Assembly: GCF_030247195.1 (NCBI RefSeq)
Contig: NC_080670.1
Location: forward strand, 212,028,546 to 212,092,545
DNA from: Topomyia yanbarensis
Lineage: Eukaryota; Arthropoda; Insecta; Diptera; Culicidae
Length of the DNA stretch: 64,000 nt
Reading direction: 5' to 3'
The position numbers and the translations under genes were made by a program. Of the stretch, positions 54,775 to 64,000 are shown in pieces. The notes below the pieces were generated by a model. That model was not told where the DNA came from. It did not search any database and saw only the letters and a list, made by a program, of their open reading frames with translations. Positions within the stretch are counted from its first letter, which is position 1, and the number at the start of each line of letters is the position of its first letter.

Positions 54775-55162
54775 GGGTGTACCCCATTAGGCATAAATAC
54801 GTTAGGCATACGGTCGTTAGGCATAATGGACATTAGGTATAAAGACGTTAGGCATAATGGAAGATTGGTATAATGGACGATAGGCATAAATTATCATGTT
54901 GAAGTATCACTTAAAGGTTTTTTTTTTGCGATTATGGCCTCGGGTGGCAAGAGTATAAATGTTTGAAACTTTTTGATGTTGAAGAATTATACTGGAAACT
55001 GATCAACCTCGGTCAACATTTTATTCTGCTGTATATACTCGAAGGAATCTTTGCTCAAATAAAAGCATACTCAGATTGCGTAAATTTCTCGCCGTACAAC
55101 CAATAAATTTCACATGTCTAAAATAGTTTTATCACTTTTGTATAAAATCAATCCCAGATGTA

Positions 55163-55559
55163 TTAACCCTTTCATGTTCATCTTCTTTTATAGTGCATAT
55201 AAGGTTCCAAAATTATTTTTCTTTGAAAAGAGTGGGGTCAAGGAACACGAAAAACCTTTTTTCATAAGGATAGGTGCTTCCCTCGCATTGCTGGTAGCCG
55301 CTCAAATTTTGCCTTCTGCTCAATACCATTCTGCTAGAATAATTACAATAGTCCAAGTGCGTGGAAAACGTAATTGAAGACAGTCTAAATTGATATGTTT
55401 TATCAGTTTTTAATAATATAGCAAAATAACGAAGATATATTTAAATTTCATTTTTCGTCCTCAACTTAAACTGTCCCTGGCAGCACTGATTCATTGGAAT
55501 CCAATCCGATTAATTGCAATGCGCAATGTTTGTAAACAACATGAGCATGAAGGGGTTAC
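55163..55559. mobile_element. MITE with TAACCCNTTCATG termini
   Basis: Inverted ends share TAACCC(T/C)TTCATG(T/C)TCAT. About 397 bp; the 87-codon frame inside it resembles no protein. Nested in the TTAGGCATAA element. Confidence 0.7.
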
Positions 55560-56820
55560 GGTATGAACAACGTACATTAACTTAGATTAGCTCTTACATA
55601 CATGAATGGTGCAAAAGTCAAAGAAAAAAAATATTTGTCTTGAAGAACAGCTCATGAAAGAAAGAATGATGCATTTTATTATTCACCAAACTAATATACG
55701 AATATTATAACTTCTATATTGATTATCTCCGATATTATTCAGATCAATGATTATATTTCTGAAGCCATCAAAGAACACAAAATAGATTTCTTCGTTACGG
55801 ACCGTTTTTGGTTCGTGAGTCAGTGGCAATACGCAAAAATAGCTGAATATGACTATTGTACCAATATACGAAGGTGTGCTTGACGATAACACGATAACTA
55901 GCATAATTCCTTGAAAAAGACGCAATACATGCCGCCGAAATGTCGGATGAAAAGTAAATGTTTCGTTTTGTAAATACTTCAAAGACTGGAAGCCGAACAT
56001 AACCCCACCAACAGTCGTTAGTTTTTCTCACAATTTCAATATTTTGATACAATTGTATTAATAGCCTTTTTTATTTCGACTAATATGTAGTCGCAGTTTC
56101 TTTTTAACGACCTTCAATTAGCTACAGATTACTAAGTAGGGAGAGTTATGAAAATTTAGAGCCGTAGTACTCAAGTGAGAGCAAGGATGTGATATATACA
56201 GATCGGAAAACTAGAAGTGGCTTAAAATCTTACGGACTAATCTTTTGTCTTCTGCTGGCAGGAGTCGAGCTACGAATCGCTCAAGTCTACCAGCATATCT
56301 CAAGGCAAAGACAGACTGTCCCTTAGAGCGACAGGAAGAAATGACCCCTATCGGCCCACCCCTGCTTCGATTCCTAGTCCCACCAAGAGTACTTGCACCA
56401 AATTTTAAGCAAATCGGACAAGTCTAGCTACCGGACCAACGTGCCAGAAGTTTGTGTGGGGCTTTTCGACAATTTACATGGAGAAAACTCACTAACTCGC
56501 AGTTTTGCCGCTAGGTGGCACTGTATGTATCGTATTATCACTGTAAGTGAAAATAGGAAAGATAATTTAATTGTCTACAACTTTGTCGAAGACTGCTAGT
56601 GAATCCGGCTTTGTTAAAAGAAGTTATTAAACTTTTAACGAAGTGGTGTCTGAGTCAGTTTTGCATGGGGCCTGGCAGTGCATGGTTATGTATCAAAACT
56701 CGATTCGCACGAACTAACCATTTTTGTGGAATAACCGTAAGATTTAGCTCTATGGTATGTTAAGAAGAATTGTAGTAAATAATACGAGCCATGTTTTGGT
56801 TAGAACGTTTTAGTTCCACA
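55560..56820. other. No gene recognised
   Basis: Interior of the TTAGGCATAA element. Contains GATAATTTAATTGTCTACAACTTTG (in part, 56563-56587), whose reverse complement occurs near 51478. No coding region supported. Confidence 0.4.
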
Positions 56821-56986
56821 TTTTACCACATAGAGGGCGCCAGCACTAACTTTTCAACGGAAAGAGATAGAAATTAGGTGTCTTCCACAAAGTTGTAGAA
56901 CAGGCACTTTGCAATAATTCTTCCGAACGTCTTGATATCCTATCTCTCCTCTATGAAAAGTTGATGTTGGCGCCCTCTATGCGGTC
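56821..56986. repeat. Inverted repeat abutting LOA copy 2
   Basis: CATAGAGGGCGCCA on the left and TGGCGCCCTCTATG on the right, extended by ACTTTTCA words, enclose about 95 bp. It ends directly where LOA endonuclease homology starts, so it may be the pre-insertion target or a small MITE. Confidence 0.7.
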
Positions 56987-56989
56987 ACA

Positions 56990-59900
56990 GTTGGAACTAA
57001 TCGGCAGTGATGCAAATTCCCACCACATAATTTGGGGCAGCTCTGATATCAATTTGAGAGGCACCGAATTGATGGAATACTTAAGTAGTACAAATCTGCA
57101 CATTCTTAATGCAGGAAACCGCCCAACTTTTGCACGAGCTGGCAGAGAAGAGGTGTTAGATGTAACTCTCTGCTCTGACAGTATTACGCATGAGTTGACA
57201 AACTGGCTCGTACCAAACGAGCTCGAACCGTCGTTATCTGATCATAAGTACATCGTCTTTGATCATTTAAACGTCTCGCTAGATATCGTCACCTATTGTA
57301 ATCCCAAATCTACGAACTGGGACCTCTACGAAGAGGGCTTGGTGACTAGGTTTCATGGATATCTTCCGACGATTGAATCTCCAAGTGATTTGGATGAGGT
57401 CATGGATAAAACAAGCTCACTCATGGTAGCAGCATACCAAGAGGCTTGTCCGCTTCGAGTTATGCGTGCTTCTAGAGGAACACCTTGGTGGAATACCGAA
57501 CTTGTTCGACTCAAAAAGTTATGTAGGATAGCTTGGAATCGCAGACGCAGGGACGGGTCGGAGGCATTTAAGTTGGCTCGCAAAGCATACAGAAATGCCC
57601 TTCGATCCTCTGAGCGAAGTGGTTGGAAAAGCCTCTGCACAAATGTCTCAAGTCTCAACGAGACTAGTAGATTAAATAAGTTACTTTCGAAATCGAAAGA
57701 CTTTCATGTCAGTTCCATTAGAACTGCTAATGGTGAATACTCGTCTGATGAAGATGTAGTACTCAACTGTCTTTTTGACACACACTTTCCAGGTTGTACG
57801 GAGCCATCACTGACGACTGCCCCTGAGTTCTTTTCAGGCAGTTCTGATTCTTGGGCATTTGCTCGTAGAATTGTGACAACCGAATCGATCAAATGGGCGA
57901 TTGAAAGTTTTGCTCCGTATAAGTCTGCGGGAAAGGACGGAATTATTCCAGTTCTACTACAAAAAGGATATGAACACTTCAAGCATATTTTGAAAAAGGT
58001 TCTTACTTGCAGTCTTGCAACAGGATACATTCCATTAGCGTGGCGGGAAATAACTGTCAAATTCATTCCCAAAGGTGGCCGCGTCACTTACAAGGAGGCA
58101 AAGAGCTTTAGACCGATCAGTCTGACCTCCTTCCTTCTCAAATCAGTGGAACGTTTAATCGACCACTACATTCGGGATGGTAGCTTGGGCGAGCACCCGC
58201 TGCATGCAATGCAACATGCATATCAGCGGGGGAAGTCTACTACCACCCTGTTACACAATGTTGTCTACAACATTGAAAAAGCTTTTTCACAAAAGCAATC
58301 AAGTTTAGGAGTTTTTCTCGATATTGAAGGTGCTTTTGACAACGTGTCTTTCGAATCCATTTTGGAAGCAGCACGAGATCATGGAGTACCCATATATCAC
58401 GAACTGGATACACGCAATGCTTAGCAACCGACATCTGTGCTCATCGTTAAGACAAGTAGAGATGAGGAAACTGAGTGTCTGCGAATGTCCTAAAGGTGGT
58501 GTGCTGTCACCACTTCTATGGAACCTTGTCGCCGATAGCTTGTTGAGAAAACTAAATGAGCTTGGGTTTCCGACGTATGGTTTCGCCGATGATTATCATA
58601 TAATGATCACCGGTATTTGCATTAACACACTTTTTGATTTGATGCAACAAGCCTTATGTGTTGTTGAGCGGTGGTGTCTTCATGTTGGACTATCAGTTAA
58701 TCCAAATAAAACCTCAATGGTGCTTTTCACGCAACGAAGGATTACAACCGGAGCTCGTCCATTGCAGTTTTTTGACTCTGAAATTATTGTCGAAGATCAA
58801 GTTAAGTACGTTGGGGTAATTCTCGACTCAAAACTTAATTGGACAGCTCACATCGATTTCAGGATCAAGAAAGCTTGCATGGCCTTTGGCCAATGTAGAC
58901 GGGCTTTCGGCAAATCTTGGGGACTCAAACCCAAGTACATTCAGTGGATCTACACAACAATTGTTAGACCAATACTGGCATACGGGTGCCTTGTTTGGTG
59001 GCAGAAGGGAGAAGTCATGACAATCCAATCAAAGTTAAACCATCTTCAGAGGATGGTCTTGATGGCGATGACTGGTGCGTTCTCGACAACACCTACTGCT
59101 GCTCTCGAGGCACTCTTGAACATAAAACCACTACATGTGTTTCTGAAACAAGAAGCACTTTCTTGTGCATACCGTCTTAAGGTTACTGGACTCTGGAACA
59201 GTAACCCAATAGATCGTGTAACTAGCCACACAAGACTGTGGCCCTAAATGGTTACTTGGGATGAATATACACTTGCTCCCAGAGACCTTACACTCACATG
59301 TAGTTTTCCTTCTAAAACTTTCAATGTAAGAATTCCTCTTCGTGAGGAATGGCTGTCTGGCTGGATGGAGCGACAACTTGAAGAATACGTAGTTTGTTAT
59401 ACGGACGGTTCTTTGTTGGAGGGCCGAGCCGGTGCTGGTGTCTATTGTCATGAGATGAGATTAAACCAATCTCATTCGTTTGGTAGATACTGTACCGTAT
59501 TCCAAGCAGAAATCTTTGCGATTCTGTGTGGCGTACAATTCGCACTTCAACAGGGAATTTGCGGTAAAAGAATCTATTTTTGCTCTGACAGTCAGGCTGC
59601 CCTGAAAGCACTTAGTCGGCAGATTCGAGATCGAAATTAGTAATCGCATGTCGAACTCAAATCGAAGAACTTAGCATTTCAAATGCTATCTACCTTCTAT
59701 GGGTACCCGGTCATTCCGGTATTACTGGAAATGAAAGGGCGGACGAATTGGCTAGAGCTGGCGCTGCGACTGATTTCGTTGGTCCAGAACCAGTTCTACC
59801 ACTGTCAATAAGTTGGATAAAGCACAAGATTCGCTCTTGGGCTGCATTCGAACATGCCAACCATTGGTGTAGCTTGCAAACTTGCGTTCAAACAAAGGCT

Positions 59901-60221
59901 TTTCTGCCGGATGTGAATCCGAAAATGTCAAGAAATTTGTTGCATTTTTCCAAGCACAACTGCAGTATTCTGGTCAGGGCACTAACTGGACATTGCAAAC
60001 TCAATTATCACATGGCTACTATTCAGCGCGCTGAGTATTATTCATGTGATCTTTGTGAATCCGATTACGGAACATCATATCATTTGATATGCAATTGCCC
60101 TGTATTAATGCAATTGCGCATCCGGATTTTTGGTTCTCCATACATAGATGAACCTATGTACAGAGAGCTGAACTTTAAGGATATGCTTTTGTTCCTAACC
60201 CAGTGTGGTAAAGAGCTATAG
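56990..60221 (+). pseudogene. LOA-clade (Lian-like) non-LTR retrotransposon, copy 2
   Basis: A nearly complete ORF2 lacking its N-terminus. Endonuclease: GSDANSHHIIWGSS, TFARAGREE, LSDHKYIVF. Reverse transcriptase: APYKSAGKDGIIPVLLQKG, FIPKGG, FRPISLTSFLLKSVERLI, GVFLDIEGAFDNV, and the catalytic GFADDYHIMI. RNase H: CYTDGSLLEG, QAEIFAI, SDSQAALKAL and GHSGITGNERADELA. A Cys-rich tail (YYSCDLCESDYGTSYHLICNC) ends at 60221. It is inactivated by a frameshift near 58390, an in-frame TAA at 59245-59247 and a frameshift near 59640. The EN-RT-RNase H order and sequence style fit the LOA clade, known from Aedes as Lian. Confidence 0.87.
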
Positions 60222-60320
60222 TTTTTTAGCCGTATTTGAATGACAATATCTCTTCGGGGGTGTTGTCGTTCTGTTATCTCAATATCCCCTCGGGGGTGTT
60301 GATATATCCGCTCACTGTTT
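60222..60320 (+). other. LOA copy 2 3' UTR with duplicated motif
   Basis: Two direct copies of TATCTCxxTCGGGGGTGTTG-like sequence (about 60247-60265 and 60276-60300), and a third CCGGGGGTG word near 60395. No clear A tail, so the 3' end is uncertain. Confidence 0.5.
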
Positions 60321-60693
60321 GAGTAAAGGTTCTAAATTCCTCCGGAAGTTTTATTCCTGCTGTTGTAGCACCTGCAGATCGTTCAGCATCACTCCGGGGG
60401 TGCAGAATGCTCTGTTTTAATTGTTCTGTGTCGTTGTTTTCCTTACCCCTAACCTTACAACTTCCCCAATCCTTCCCATCAGGAAAATGATGAAAAGACG
60501 ATTCTTGGCAAGGCACAAATCTCCGATCAACATGGGGAACGTGCCATTTGAGCCAGACGCTACTGATTCCTGAATTATGCCTAACGTACATTATGCCTAA
60601 CGTACTTATGCCTAACTTCGCCCACCCGAGTTCAACGCCATGTACTGTAGATCAAAGAGGATTTTGGTTAAAGTCAATCGAAATTATAGCCAA

Positions 60694-60920
60694 ACATGTC
60701 AAATGGTCCTAAGTGCAAATGACAGTTTCTCTTTGTTTACTATAAACTGCTTTCGCTAATAACTCGGCAGTTTATACGTTTGTTAATAAGCTAGTCGAAA
60801 TCAGAGTTTTTCGATATATCCTGAAACAATATTGAAAAGTTTTAAGATGACGCGGTAATAATCGAAAGAGAAAGTAAACAAAGAGAGGCTCTCATTTGCA
60901 CTTAGGACCATTTGACTTGT
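60694..60920. mobile_element. MITE with GTCAAATGGTCCTAAG termini
   Basis: Inverted ends GTCAAATGGTCCTAAGTGC, then CAAATGA(C/G)AG and CTCTTTGTTTACT. The right arm, read inwards, shares GAGAGCCTCTCTTTGTTTAC and TTACTTTCTCTTTC with the MITE at 15570-15827. About 227 bp, non-coding. Confidence 0.8.
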
Positions 60921-61345
60921 TTGTCGAGAATTATATTTTCCCGTTTTACAGAAACTTTCATTTTCTGTGGCTGCTATATTTCACTGCGCAGCCCAATTCG
61001 ATGACATAATACTGTTTGGGAAGATCAGTTTTGTTAACTATCAATATAGTATTTTCGATTTGTTGCAAAACTAAAACTTTAAATTTCAATATCCAACCGG
61101 AAAAGACATTCATCTTCGTGGAACCCCCAGAAAGCTTTTCATGGTCCCTTAGGGGTCCGCAGACCATAGCTTGAGAATCACTGGTCTAAACAGTCGAAAA
61201 CATTTATCTAAGGCACCCAAATTAACCTGTGCTGCATGCTTTCTGTACTGCTGTTTATATCATAGATCCGTTTTTTGACAGCTGAAATCAAAGCTAAACG
61301 ATCCAAAATAGAGTCTTCGCTGTTCTCTGTCTACCAGTCTATTTA
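60921..61345. other. No gene recognised
   Basis: Upstream flank of the vitellogenin-receptor-like gene. No supported repeat or coding sequence. Confidence 0.4.
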
Positions 61346-61517
61346 ATGGGGTTTTCAATTGATTGCCACCGGTATAATGGAGTGCACTGAAACTGCACCG
61401 TTTTGGCACTTTCTAGCAGAAGTGCAGAAAACTAGGTATGTTCCATTGACACTTCTGCTAGAAAGTGCAAAACCAGTGCAATCCACTACACCGGTGTCAA
61501 TCAATCGAAAATCCCAT
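61346..61517. mobile_element. MITE upstream of the vitellogenin-receptor-like gene
   Basis: Inverted ends ATGGG(G/A)TTTTC(A/G)ATTG, then ATTG(C/A)CACCGGT. Inner arms share GCACTTTCTAGCAGAAGTG. 172 bp, about 570 bp before the ATG of the receptor gene. Confidence 0.8.
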
Positions 61518-61991
61518 AAGTAACATCATCGAGTCGCTATAATTTTCAAGCTAGCATTCGAAATCCCTCGTCAAAAAAACCGCCGTTGCTCACTTTTCGA
61601 GCAGTTTTTTTCTAGCTCGACTCGATCGATCAACCGAATCATTGGAGCATGGCGGCAGTGTATAGTTCCAGGACGGACGCGATCGCCATTGCCTTTTCTG
61701 TTATTCGCACTTGCAGCCAGATCGCATCCAGCGCTGTGCTTTAGTTGTTCCCTTTTGTTTGTTCCGATTGTTCGTGCAATGGAACGGCATCTTTGTTGAT
61801 CGTTATTTTCAGTTACATTTACCGATCATCAGCCCGATCATTATTTTTCCCATTGAACCCGTACATGACTAGTTAAGTGTAGACATTTCCAGTGTATCGC
61901 AAGTATGTTTGAAAAGTGACCTAGGAAGCAAATATTGGTTTTACGTAGCTAACTTTAGATTTGCTAGGAAACGACAATAACATATTTTAAG
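61518..61991 (+). promoter_or_regulatory. Probable promoter and 5' UTR exon of the receptor gene
   Basis: Ends in TTTTAAG|GTAGGT, a good donor at 61992, matched by an acceptor TTTATTTGTAG at 62044-62054 for a 63-bp 5' UTR intron. Neither the transcription start nor ovary-type control sites could be placed by eye. Confidence 0.45.
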
Positions 61992-62054
61992 GTAGGTAGG
62001 TCCGCGCGTTATTGAAGGACCACGTGTTGACACTAACCTCACTTTTATTTGTAG

Positions 62055-62304
62055 TTAAAATAATCCCGCCGCGATCAGTGACCGATCATGTTACGATCGC
62101 GCAGTTCGGTCGTACAATTGATCACAATCGGTAGCGTGATTTGTGCTGCCTTGGTGGTAGTTGATGCGGCTCGCAAGGGATCCAAGATCACGGTCACCTG
62201 CTCGGAGGACGAATTTCAGTGTGATAGTGGAGCGTGCATTCCGAAGGAAGGCCACTGCAACGGAAACAAAGATTGCTCCGATGGCAGCGATGAAGCTGGA
62301 TGTG
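62055..62304 (+). CDS. Vitellogenin-receptor-like LDLR family protein, exon with start codon
   Basis: The coding part is 62088-62304. The ATG at 62088 opens a signal peptide ([20 protein letters not shown], about residues 8-27). The first LDL-A repeat follows (CSEDEFQC to GSDEAGC, with the acidic CSDGSDE calcium site). The exon ends in phase 1 at GATGTG|GTGAGT. The intron (62305-62372, 68 bp) is short. See the next exon for identity. Confidence 0.85.
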
Positions 62305-62372
62305 GTGAGTAGCACAACCATCGAATAGATCAAAGTAGGCCATCAATTTATTTTTTTGGTCATCGATCGTAG

Positions 62373-63125
62373 ATTTTTTCCTGTGCCTTAAACCGATGTG
62401 GTACCGCTGTAAGCATGACAACAGCTGCATCAGTGCGTCGTTTCTGTGTGACAAGCACGACGATTGCCCGCTAGGAGATGATGAGGAAAACTGCGAAAAT
62501 TTTGAGGTACCGCACGTCCCGGTCCCGTGCAGCAAGTATGAGTTTACCTGCACGGACAAGATGTGCATTCCGGTGGATCTAGTGTGCGACGGAACGGAGC
62601 ACTGTCTGGACGGATCGGACGAAACGATCGGCTGCATGGATATCGAGAGCAAGTGCAAAGGGTTCCTGTGCAAGAACAAACACTGTCTCAAGAGTCACGA
62701 TTGGGTGTGCGATGGGATCGATGACTGCGGGGATGGATCGGACGAGGAGAATTGTTTGGCGGCTTGTGATCTGGAGCACGGGAAGTTCGAGTGTGCGGAT
62801 AATCGGACCTGTATCGATTTGAAGCAGCTTTGCGATGGGAAGGATGATTGTGGCGATCGGAGCGATGAGGGTGCGTTGTGCAGTTCAAAGGAGTGCGATG
62901 AGTTAAAGTGTCCAGAGGGTTGTCAAAATACGCCGCATGGAGCGGTTTGTTTGTGCAAAGTAGGCTTTGTGTTTAGCAGAAAAACAAAAACGTGCGAGGA
63001 TATCAACGAGTGCGATCGGTACGGGTTGTGCTCGCAGGGTTGCGAAAATACTCCGGGATCGTTCAATTGTACCTGTGTAAGCAAGTTCACGCTGCAAAAA
63101 GATGGACGAACGTGCGAGTTAAGTG
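62373..63125 (+). CDS. Vitellogenin-receptor-like protein, exon with LDL-A repeats 2-5 and EGF modules
   Basis: In frame with the previous exon through a split Asp codon. Four LDL-A repeats follow (starting FLCLKPMWYRC, CSKYEFTC, CKGFLC and CDLEHGKFEC), each with the Cys spacing and (D/G)xSDE acidic motif. Two EGF-type modules come next, the second calcium-binding (EDINECDRYG). A first cluster of five LDL-A repeats before EGF and propeller is the layout of insect vitellogenin receptors (yolkless); lipophorin receptors have seven or eight. The receptor takes up yolk precursor into oocytes by endocytosis. The donor is AGTG|GTAAGT. Confidence 0.85.
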
Positions 63126-63189
63126 GTAAGTGATTGCATTTTATTTGTGTTTGGTTCAATTATGACATGCTTTTTATTCGCCTATTTAG

Positions 63190-63946
63190 AACCCTCGGAG
63201 GCTCTGTTACTGTACTCAACACAAAAATCCATCGGTGCCTTATACCTGACCTCCAAACATCAGTATTACGTAGCGAAAGATCTATCTCAGGTGATCGGCG
63301 TTAGCTACGACGGTAGTCACGTATATTGGACGGATATTTCCTTCAAAACGGAATCGATCGAGCGAGCCGAGGAAGATGGAAGCAAGCGGGAATTATTACT
63401 CACTTCCGGTCTAGCATCACCCGAAGATCTGGCATTGGACTGGCTGACTGGAAACATCTATTTCAGCGACAGTGGCCATATGATGATAGCGGTCTGCTCG
63501 AACGATGGATTCCACTGCAAAATGTTGATTCAGGATAACCTTCATAAACCGCGAGGGATCGCTCTACTTCCCCAAAAAGCGATCATGTTCTACTCCGATT
63601 GGGGTAATAATGCGATGATCGGGACCGCCAGTATGGATGGAAAAAGTAAGCGGGTTTTGATCGACACAGACATTCACTGGCCGAACGGTTTGAGCCTTGA
63701 CTGGCCGAACGAACGATTGTATTGGGTTGACGCAAAACTCAAGAAGATCGAAAGTGTTCGGCTAGACGGCAGTCAACGACGGACTGTGATCAGTGATGTA
63801 GTGAAACACCCCTTCTCGATCTCGGTCTACAACGATCGACTTTACTGGTCTGATTGGGATACCAAGAGTATTCAGTCGTGCGATAAGTTCAACGGGAAGG
63901 ATCGTAAGACGCTGGTCCATGATCGACAGATCTTCGGTATTGTTCG
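63190..63946 (+). CDS. Vitellogenin-receptor-like protein, exon with YWTD propeller
   Basis: Joins after a 64-bp intron with acceptor CCTATTTAG. Encodes about 252 residues of a six-bladed LDLR-type propeller: VYWTD, NIYFSDSG, MFYSDWG, RLYWVD and RLYWSDWD blades are all visible. The propeller releases ligand at endosomal pH in this family. The exon ends in phase 2 at TTCG|GTAACC, and the next exon starts at 63993 after TTTCTTTTCAG, continuing in frame and leaving the window. The second LDL-A cluster, transmembrane segment and tail must lie beyond the right edge. Confidence 0.85.
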
Positions 63947-63992
63947 GTAACCCGCGATCCGTATGGTATCTAACAAATGTATTTCTTTTCAG

Positions 63993-64000
63993 ACGTCCAC
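63993..64000 (+). CDS. Vitellogenin-receptor-like protein, start of next exon (truncated by window)
   Basis: Eight bases follow the acceptor TTTCTTTTCAG. They keep the reading frame (Arg-Arg-Pro) with the exon ending at 63946 after a 46-bp intron. The rest lies outside the window. Confidence 0.6.

Larger units (their letters stand above)
54775..60627. mobile_element. 5.85-kb segment bounded by TTAGGCATAA inverted repeats
   Basis: Both ends begin CGGGTG and carry several TTAGGCATAA units: at 54787, 54802, 54817 and 54848 on the left and, inverted, at 60575, 60591 and 60606 on the right. The phrase TTAGGCATAA(A/G)TACGTTAGGCATA is common to both. Outside lie AGTTTCAA and AGTTCAAC, similar 8-mers that could be a target duplication, as in hAT or P superfamilies. 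No transposase was recognised. Inside are a MITE, a hairpin and LOA copy 2. Read as a non-autonomous DNA transposon that has been a landing site for others. Confidence 0.65.

Noticed and set aside
54395..54887. Overlapping plus and minus frames near the left TTAGGCATAA terminus
   Set aside because: They run through the terminal repeats and show no motif; taken as chance.
1..64000. CRISPR arrays, bacterial operons, phage or endogenous viral genes
   Set aside because: No spaced direct-repeat array, no Shine-Dalgarno-led gene series and no recognisable viral protein motif was found; everything fits an insect nuclear genome.

Overview
The window looks like genomic DNA of a culicine mosquito, most likely Aedes or a close relative. 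The evidence is three host genes with insect-type architecture (a casein kinase I, a Rab40-type GTPase and a vitellogenin-receptor-like LDL receptor), short introns of about 60-70 bp beside very large ones, and a dense nested load of non-LTR retrotransposons (I, LOA, Jockey, RTE-like), a Penelope-like element, a Ty3/Gypsy relic, tRNA-derived SINEs and many MITEs. There are no bacterial-type operons, phage genes, CRISPR arrays or recognisable viral genes.

Host genes. (1) A casein kinase I alpha-like exon lies on the minus strand at 23580-24403 and ends at a clean splice donor. No further exons could be found down to the left edge, so its first coding intron may exceed 23 kb and contain the whole left-hand transposon cluster. 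(2) Rab40, a Rab GTPase with a SOCS box, is on the plus strand with coding exons 30029-30152 and 30893-31593 and two likely 5' UTR exons. Its TGA is followed in frame by a further 60 codons. (3) The first coding exons of a vitellogenin-receptor-like gene are on the plus strand from 62088 and run off the right edge: signal peptide, five LDL-A repeats, two EGF modules and a YWTD propeller.

Transposon layout, left to right. 0.1-1.5 kb and 11.6-12.8 kb hold two copies of an unclassified ~1.1-kb repeat. 3.45-6.12 kb is a foldback-like element with a 36-bp minisatellite in its arms. 8.7-9.8 kb is a 5'-truncated Jockey with target-site duplications, inserted in a promoter-like repeat and followed by a 270-bp palindrome. 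12.8-22.4 kb is a decayed LOA copy interrupted by three tRNA-derived SINEs, a MITE and a complete-looking I element (15829-21857). 32.1-37.4 kb is a mosaic of Gypsy, Penelope and an antisense non-LTR relic. 39.5-42.5 kb is a decayed non-LTR element that carries an OTU-type cysteine protease domain upstream of its endonuclease. 42.7-45.7 kb is an RTE-like relic ending in an (AATAT)n array. 48.5-51.1 kb holds three tandem promoter-like repeats. 51.8-52.3 kb is a 554-bp (ATTCT)n array. 54.8-60.6 kb is bounded by inverted termini built of TTAGGCATAA repeats and contains a second LOA copy.

The host genes are unrelated in function (kinase signalling, Cul5 ubiquitin ligase adaptor/GTPase, oocyte yolk uptake) and are independently transcribed. 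CK1 and Rab40 are divergently oriented across about 4 kb. The most interesting material is the OTU-bearing retroelement, the orphan promoter-like repeat family with its convergent palindrome, the possible stop-codon readthrough in Rab40, and the TTAGGCATAA-terminated element. All calls come from reading the sequence by eye; no alignment was run.
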